Shown here one piece after another: positions 6,127 to 10,481 of a DNA stretch of 10,481 nt. Position 1 is the first letter of the stretch, and each line of letters begins with the position of its first letter. Where the stretch lies: the NCBI GenBank assembly GCA_015486815.1, contig WFQY01000004.1, positions 1 to 10,481 on the forward strand, in the 5' to 3' direction. Below the pieces are notes generated by a model. The model saw only the letters and a list, made by a program, of their open reading frames with translations, made no database searches and had not been told where the DNA came from. The stretch comes from Phycisphaerae bacterium. Its GTDB lineage: Bacteria > Planctomycetota > Phycisphaerae > JAAYCJ01. The position numbers were made by a program, and so were the translations under genes.

Positions 6127-7551
6127 CTACTTCAGTTTGGTTTCATAACCTGTGTATTTCATAAATAACTCAGGCGTAATCACAGGTATATTCAACGCCT
6201 GTATCTGATCCTTAAGATCATTATATTGACGAAATCTTTGCAATTTGCGTTTATATTCTTTCATAGCTTCGGTAGATGCGCCTAATCCAGGTGAAACCGG
6301 TTCTTCTCCCGGGACACCTAAGATAACAAAATTAACCGCTGGCGAAAGTTGTGGCAGTATTGTTCCTCTCGCACGAGTTACAATTTCCTCTATACGCTGC
6401 CTACCGGCAGGATCGATTATACCGTCCTTATTCAAATCAAATTCTCCGAGTATAAATATCTTCAGTCTCAACTCGCGGTCATATATTAAGTTGAGTATCA
6501 GATCGCCTTTCAATATCGGATTATCGTCAAGCGAGCTTACTATTCTGCATTCCGACGTTATATCACTTACATCGGTAACTTCCAGAACTGCTTTTATAGG
6601 AGGTTTTACCTGTCCCTTTTGCGTAGCGGAAATCACCACAAAGCGCAATCCCGGCTGAACTCCCTGCTGTTTGCCAAGGCTGATGTAAACAACCTGATCC
6701 GATATATCGAGTACCGCACCATCTGTTCTTTTGGTAAGATCATCAACATTAAGCGAAGCGGTTGTACGCAATTCGACCGGACCAAGCTCACGTGTCGATG
6801 CAATCAGCAACGTAAGATTACGTTTGATAATATCGCGCAGGTCGTTGATATTACGATTAAAATCTTTTTCCATCTTGGTAAGTTGAGTCCTTAACTCCGC
6901 ACTTACCTGCGATTTTATCGTCTGTAGCTGTTGAGTATATTGAGCTTTATATGAATTCACCAGACGCTGAAGGTTTTTCAGCTGACCGAGGAACTTTTGC
7001 ACATTCGATTGAAATTTCTGCTCTAACTCTTGATATCCCTTCGTAATAGTATCGTTACGAGCTTGGATCTGAGCTATTTGATTTTTGAGGTCATTTATCT
7101 GCTGAGCTTGTGCCTGCAGAGCGGTTACTGCCTGCTGAATCGCACCTACAAGATCCGATTGTGCAACTTGTTTAACAACCGGCGCTATTGATGACGGAAG
7201 ATTTTTCACCATAGCATTAATCTTATCAGCTGCTTCTTTGCTCGTAGATACGGCACTACCGGTAACCATCTGCGCCAATCTGTCACGATCAGCAAGCAAA
7301 GCTTCGACAGCTGTCTGCTTCGGTTTTGCCGATTCTCCCATAGTTTTATATGGTTCAAGCTTACCGGAATTTTTCAGCCTAGTCCCTACGTACTGCTCAA
7401 ATAAATCGGTAGCTCGTGTTGCTTGCAGTTTAAGGTCTTCCTGATGGACAAACAGCAAAACCAAACCCGTAGTGGAAGCTAAAAATAAAACGACAAAAAT
7501 AATCAGAACATAAAGCGGAACGCTGCGACCGGTTGATGGTTGTACAGCCAT
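6127..7551 (-). CDS. Membrane-anchored coiled-coil protein of unknown function
   Basis: I do not recognise a named family. From the ATG at 7551 the product has 474 residues. A short cytoplasmic N-terminus (1-10) precedes one membrane helix (about 11-35), so most of the protein should be periplasmic. Residues about 137-247 are rich in Q, N, L and K with heptad-like spacing, consistent with a long coiled coil. About 275-357 is a beta-rich segment with V-V-Y-I-S-L-G-K-Q-Q-G-V-Q-P-G-L-R-F, like SH3-type or FlgT-C-like domains. After that comes F-D-L-N-K-D-G-I-I-D (371-380), resembling a calcium loop but lacking the usual glutamate at position 12. It lies within a region (about 361-415) whose pattern loosely recalls a BRCT fold. 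A TTG at 7575 keeps the frame open, but AAAGGAG (7565-7559), 7 bases before ATG 7551, falls between them and identifies the true start. It leads a tight group with parB and the thioredoxin gene, suggesting a possible envelope or segregation role. Confidence 0.85.
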   Translation of the reverse strand: MAVQPSTGRSVPLYVLIIFVVLFLASTTGLVLLFVHQEDLKLQATRATDLFEQYVGTRLKNSGKLEPYKTMGESAKPKQTAVEALLADRDRLAQMVTGSAVSTSKEAADKINAMVKNLPSSIAPVVKQVAQSDLVGAIQQAVTALQAQAQQINDLKNQIAQIQARNDTITKGYQELEQKFQSNVQKFLGQLKNLQRLVNSYKAQYTQQLQTIKSQVSAELRTQLTKMEKDFNRNINDLRDIIKRNLTLLIASTRELGPVELRTTASLNVDDLTKRTDGAVLDISDQVVYISLGKQQGVQPGLRFVVISATQKGQVKPPIKAVLEVTDVSDITSECRIVSSLDDNPILKGDLILNLIYDRELRLKIFILGEFDLNKDGIIDPAGRQRIEEIVTRARGTILPQLSPAVNFVILGVPGEEPVSPGLGASTEAMKEYKRKLQRFRQYNDLKDQIQALNIPVITPELFMKYTGYETKLK

Positions 7552-7558
7552 TCTTGTG

Positions 7559-7565
7559 CTCCTTT
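7559..7565 (-). promoter_or_regulatory. Ribosome binding site fixing the coiled-coil gene start
   Basis: AAAGGAG on the minus strand lies 7 bases upstream of ATG 7551-7549. It is the strongest Shine-Dalgarno in the window and rules against the longer frame from TTG 7575, which would place the site inside the coding sequence. Confidence 0.8.
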
Positions 7566-7602
7566 CAACAAGCAAGATAATTAATATTACACAATACCAT
7601 AC

Positions 7603-7646
7603 GGCGCACTACAAACCTAAAGTGCGCCTATAATATGATTTAGGTT
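7603..7646 (+). other. Interlocked inverted repeats with H-type pseudoknot geometry
   Basis: GGCGCACT (7603-7610) is perfectly complementary to AGTGCGCC (7621-7628). The 10-base loop between them contains AACCTAA (7614-7620), which is perfectly complementary to TTAGGTT (7640-7646). The loop-to-tail pairing gives an H-type pseudoknot on the plus strand: an 8-bp stem 1, a 7-bp stem 2, a 3-base first loop, no bases between the stems, and an 11-base AU-rich third loop (7629-7639). These loop lengths are sterically reasonable in this orientation and less so on the minus strand. The element is 77 bases upstream of polA. It could be an RNA regulator in the polA leader, or instead a DNA operator in the divergent promoter region: TATAAT (7629-7634) lies directly after stem 1. 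I recognise no known riboswitch class. Confidence 0.5.
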
Positions 7647-7662
7647 AAGTCCTACCGTCCTG

Positions 7663-7686
7663 TTAGTCAATAAAAAAGTTGACTAA
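7663..7686. promoter_or_regulatory. Perfect 8-bp dyad in the polA/coiled-coil divergent region
   Basis: TTAGTCAA (7663-7670) and TTGACTAA (7679-7686) are perfect inverted repeats around an 8-base A-rich spacer. Each arm carries TTGACT, 5 of 6 to the -35 consensus, on opposite strands, so the dyad could be an operator overlapping divergent promoters. On the plus strand the hexamer 17 bases downstream (TAAACA, 7702-7707) is only a weak -10; on the minus strand TAACCT is equally weak. No T-run follows on either side, so it is not an intrinsic terminator. Confidence 0.45.
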
Positions 7687-7723
7687 ACGACAAATAGATA
7701 GTAAACAATATCGTGAGTAAATT

Positions 7724-10481
7724 ATGAATACCATCAGCCAAAATCGCAAAAAATTTTATATCATAGATGGCCATTCTCATCTTTATGCTGCCTATTACGC
7801 TATTCGAGGGCTCACCAGCCCATCGGGCGAGCCTACAAATGCTGTCTATGGTATGACTTCGGTCATTCTGAAAATTCTTCGCGAACATCAGCCCGATTAT
7901 ATCGCCGCTGTCTTCGACCCACCTGGCAGAACATTCCGACAGGATATATTCGAAGAATACAAATCGCAACGGCCACCTATGCCCGACGACCTCGTTACGC
8001 AAGTAAATAGAATTCAGCAGGTAATGCTATCGCTGGGCATAAAGGTCGTAATGATCGACGGATACGAAGCTGATGATGTAATTGCAACTCTCGCAAAACA
8101 AGCTCAAGCAATGGATATCGACGTAGTCATCTGCTCGAAAGACAAAGACCTTGAGCAATTGATAAATCATTATATTAAAATTTACGATTCCACCAAAGAC
8201 AAATTCACCGACATCGATGAGCTGATGAACAAAAAAGGCATTACCCCTCAGCAGGTAATCGATATGCTTGCATTGATGGGTGATAAGGTTGACAATATCC
8301 CCGGCATCCCGGGCGTAGGCGAAAAGACCGCTGCCAAACTCATCAAAAATTACGGATCAATCGACAACATCATAAAAAATAAAGATTATCTGCCACCGAA
8401 GATCAAAAAATATCTGTCCGACGAAAAAAATATCGATCAACTTTACCTTTCGCGCAGGCTTGTTACACTCAAAACTGACATCGACGTCGAGTTTGACCCT
8501 GAGCAATATCGTCAGGAAATCCCCGACAAAGATAAGTTGATAACCCTTTTTAACGAGCTTGGCTTTAAAAGATTTTTAGATCAGCTTGGCATAAACGAAA
8601 AAAAGCATAACATGCAATCAGCCGATGAAGCTAATGGTGCTAATGAAGCTAATGATACTAATGATGCACAGGCTCAGCCAAGTCAACTCCGTTTCGAGCA
8701 GATAACTTCTCTCGAGAGTCTCCGCAATCTCATAGAAAAATGGTCGCAATGCGAATATCTTGCTATCGATACCGAAACGACCAGTGTTAATGCAATGTCA
8801 GCTGAACTTGTAGGTCTGTCTTTCGCTATCGATGAGACAATGGGCTGGTATTTACCGCTGCGAACGAGTGATAATCAAGCTCTCGGATTTCAAGAGGCAT
8901 TAACGATGGTAAAACCGCTTCTTGAAAATCCCACCATCAAAAAAATCGGACACAACATAAAATATGATTTGCTTGTCCTGCGGAATGTCGGCATTAATGT
9001 CGCTACGGTAGCTTTCGATACGATGATCGCAAGTTATGTGCTCGATCCTGCACGTTCGAGCCATAGCCTCGATTCGTTGGCGAGCCAGCTACTCGATTAC
9101 AATACGACAAAAATAAAAGAGCTTATCGGCTCGGGCAAAAATCAACTTACACTCGATCAGGTCGCAACCGAAACGGTAACTCAATATTCAGCTGAGGATG
9201 CCCTTATCACATACCGCCTATTCAAATTATTCGACCGCCAATTGTGCGATGAAAATCTGCTCGAGCTGTTCCAAAAGGTCGAAATGCCCTTGGTCAAAGT
9301 ATTAGCGGAGATGGAATTTACAGGCGTCGCTATCGATACGGAAAAACTCGCTGAGCTTTCGAATAATCTCGCTGACCGACTTAAACAACTCACTGATGAG
9401 ATTTTCAGCTACGCTAAGCACCCTTTTAATATCGATTCGCCAAAACAGCTTGGCGAGGTTCTTTTCGACGAACTCAACCTGCCCGCTAAAAAGCTGACAA
9501 AAACCGGACGCTCGACCGATGTCGGCGTCTTGGAAGACCTCGCCCGCAAACACCCGCTACCGAAATTAATTCTCGAATACCGCCAACTTAGCAAGCTGAA
9601 AAATACCTACATCGACAAACTACCCGAAATGATAAACCCTCAAACAGGAAAGATTCACGCATCATTTAATCAGACGGTAACAGCTACCGGCAGGCTTAGC
9701 TCTTCCGATCCGAATCTACAGAATATCCCCATCCGCTCGGAGATCGGCAGACAGATACGTTCCGCTTTTATACCCGAAAACAGAGACAACAATTATATCC
9801 TTGCCTGCGACTATTCGCAAATAGAGCTTCGCCTATTGGCACATCTAAGCGAAGATGAAAATCTCATCACCGCTTTCAGAGACGATCAGGACATACACGC
9901 CTTCGTCGCTTCGCAGATTTTCAACGTCTATATCAAACTCGTTACTCCCAATCAGCGAGCTGTCGCTAAGACCGTCAACTTCGGCATTATTTACGGCCAA
10001 ACCGCACACGGATTGGCGAAGACGCTTGGCATATCACGCACCGAGGCTCAAAAATTCATCAATGCCTACTTCAAACGCTATCCGGGCGTAAAGGAATTTA
10101 CCCGAAAGTGCATCGCTCAAGCCCGCGAGCAAGGATATGTCGAAACTATGATGGGCAGGCGAAGGAAAATTCCCGAGATAAATTCGAAATCACCTTCGCT
10201 GCGTGCCTTTGCCGAGCGAACAGCTGTCAACACCGTAGCGCAAGGCTCAGCTGCTGACCTTATCAAGCTAGCGATGATCAATATCCACAACGAAATACAA
10301 GCGGGATGCATCTCTGCTAAGATGTTAATTCAGGTACACGATGAACTTGTTTTCGAGACGCCAAAAGCTAATATCGAGACTACCGCCAAAGAAATCTCTC
10401 AGCTTATGTCTTCTGCGATGGAGCTAAAAGTGCCGTTAAAGGTCGATTCAGCTTGGGGCGAAAACTGGCTCGAAGGGAAAT
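7724..10481 (+). CDS. polA: DNA polymerase I (stop codon lies at the window edge)
   Basis: I translated 919 uninterrupted codons from ATG 7724. The last base, T at 10481, is probably the first base of the stop codon, since the length matches the family (E. coli 928). Pol I fills gaps and removes RNA primers in lagging-strand synthesis and excision repair. The 5'-nuclease domain (about 1-290) has I-I-D15-G, R-P-P-M-P-D-D-L, G-Y-E-A-D-D and G-D-K-V-D-N-I-P-G-I-P-G-V-G. The proofreading domain (about 325-510) keeps its carboxylates: D349-T-E351, D415 in N-I-K-Y-D, and D492 in S-A-E-D. The polymerase domain has motif A D696-Y-S-Q-I-E, motif B with K749, F753 and Y757, and motif C H-D873-E874. The phenylalanine in motif B is the usual residue that excludes dideoxynucleotides. 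The upstream site GTGAG (7713-7717) is a modest ribosome binding site. The gene diverges from the coiled-coil/parB group. Confidence 0.97.
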   Translation, partial: MNTISQNRKKFYIIDGHSHLYAAYYAIRGLTSPSGEPTNAVYGMTSVILKILREHQPDYIAAVFDPPGRTFRQDIFEEYKSQRPPMPDDLVTQVNRIQQVMLSLGIKVVMIDGYEADDVIATLAKQAQAMDIDVVICSKDKDLEQLINHYIKIYDSTKDKFTDIDELMNKKGITPQQVIDMLALMGDKVDNIPGIPGVGEKTAAKLIKNYGSIDNIIKNKDYLPPKIKKYLSDEKNIDQLYLSRRLVTLKTDIDVEFDPEQYRQEIPDKDKLITLFNELGFKRFLDQLGINEKKHNMQSADEANGANEANDTNDAQAQPSQLRFEQITSLESLRNLIEKWSQCEYLAIDTETTSVNAMSAELVGLSFAIDETMGWYLPLRTSDNQALGFQEALTMVKPLLENPTIKKIGHNIKYDLLVLRNVGINVATVAFDTMIASYVLDPARSSHSLDSLASQLLDYNTTKIKELIGSGKNQLTLDQVATETVTQYSAEDALITYRLFKLFDRQLCDENLLELFQKVEMPLVKVLAEMEFTGVAIDTEKLAELSNNLADRLKQLTDEIFSYAKHPFNIDSPKQLGEVLFDELNLPAKKLTKTGRSTDVGVLEDLARKHPLPKLILEYRQLSKLKNTYIDKLPEMINPQTGKIHASFNQTVTATGRLSSSDPNLQNIPIRSEIGRQIRSAFIPENRDNNYILACDYSQIELRLLAHLSEDENLITAFRDDQDIHAFVASQIFNVYIKLVTPNQRAVAKTVNFGIIYGQTAHGLAKTLGISRTEAQKFINAYFKRYPGVKEFTRKCIAQAREQGYVETMMGRRRKIPEINSKSPSLRAFAERTAVNTVAQGSAADLIKLAMINIHNEIQAGCISAKMLIQVHDELVFETPKANIETTAKEISQLMSSAMELKVPLKVDSAWGENWLEGK
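8630..8665 (+). repeat. Four 9-bp tandem repeats in the polA linker
   Basis: The units GCTAATGGT, GCTAATGAA, GCTAATGAT and ACTAATGAT follow one another in frame and encode A-N-G, A-N-E, A-N-D and T-N-D (residues 303-314). They lie in the hydrophilic linker between the 5'-nuclease and proofreading domains, where changes in length should be tolerated. Copy number may vary between strains by replication slippage. Confidence 0.85.

Noticed and set aside
6245..6658. A 137-residue plus-strand frame opposite the coiled-coil gene
   Set aside because: It is antisense to a complete gene with a strong ribosome binding site, and no motif was seen in it.
6788..6796. CACGTG core resembling the centre of a parS site
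   Set aside because: The flanks do not match the parS palindrome TGTTTCACGTGAAACA, and it lies within coding sequence.
7603..7628. GC-rich hairpin considered as an intrinsic terminator
   Set aside because: Neither strand has a run of T after the stem, and the position just upstream of both divergent genes does not fit a terminator.
7667..8002. A 111-residue minus-strand frame covering the polA start
   Set aside because: The overlapping plus-strand frame encodes the conserved 5'-nuclease of DNA polymerase I, so the minus frame is a shadow.

Overview
The window looks like part of a bacterial chromosome assembled from metagenomic or shotgun reads. Bases 1-19 are an exact Nextera transposase mosaic end, so genomic sequence begins at base 20. 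The gene content points to the PVC superphylum, most likely a moderately AT-rich planctomycete of the Phycisphaerae type. The evidence is a PEP-CTERM-like peptide, a TlpA-type thioredoxin carrying an N-terminal LolA/DUF2092-like domain, a pyruvoyl-dependent arginine decarboxylase with a bacterial deoxyhypusine-synthase homologue, and Shine-Dalgarno-led genes using the standard code. This taxonomic call is inferred from family content, not from a marker-gene search.

Layout. On the minus strand, 3012 down to 20 holds a tight polyamine cluster: pdaD (arginine to agmatine), a deoxyhypusine-synthase-like gene, speB-like agmatinase (agmatine to putrescine), then tadA, cut off by the contig end. A good sigma70-type promoter lies just upstream of pdaD (3058-3086). 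Upstream of that is a CYTH/class IV adenylate cyclase-like gene (3100-3651, minus). The 251-base gap 3652-3902 holds a probable 30-residue plus-strand gene that is almost nothing but a PEP-CTERM sorting signal, with its own promoter and ribosome binding site.

From 7551 down to 3903 three minus-strand genes lie close together: a membrane-anchored coiled-coil protein of unknown function, parB, and an exported LolA-like/thioredoxin fusion. No parA is adjacent. Diverging from this group, polA (DNA polymerase I, all three domains with their catalytic residues intact) runs on the plus strand from 7724 to the window end, where the last base is probably the first base of its stop codon.

The 172-base divergent region 7552-7723 is the most structured non-coding piece. 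It holds three perfect 8-bp inverted-repeat pairs. Two of them interlock with the geometry of an H-type RNA pseudoknot on the plus strand. The third is a dyad that supplies a TTGACT hexamer on both strands. No tRNA, rRNA, CRISPR array, insertion sequence or convincing intrinsic terminator was seen, and no gene-free stretch exceeds 300 bases.
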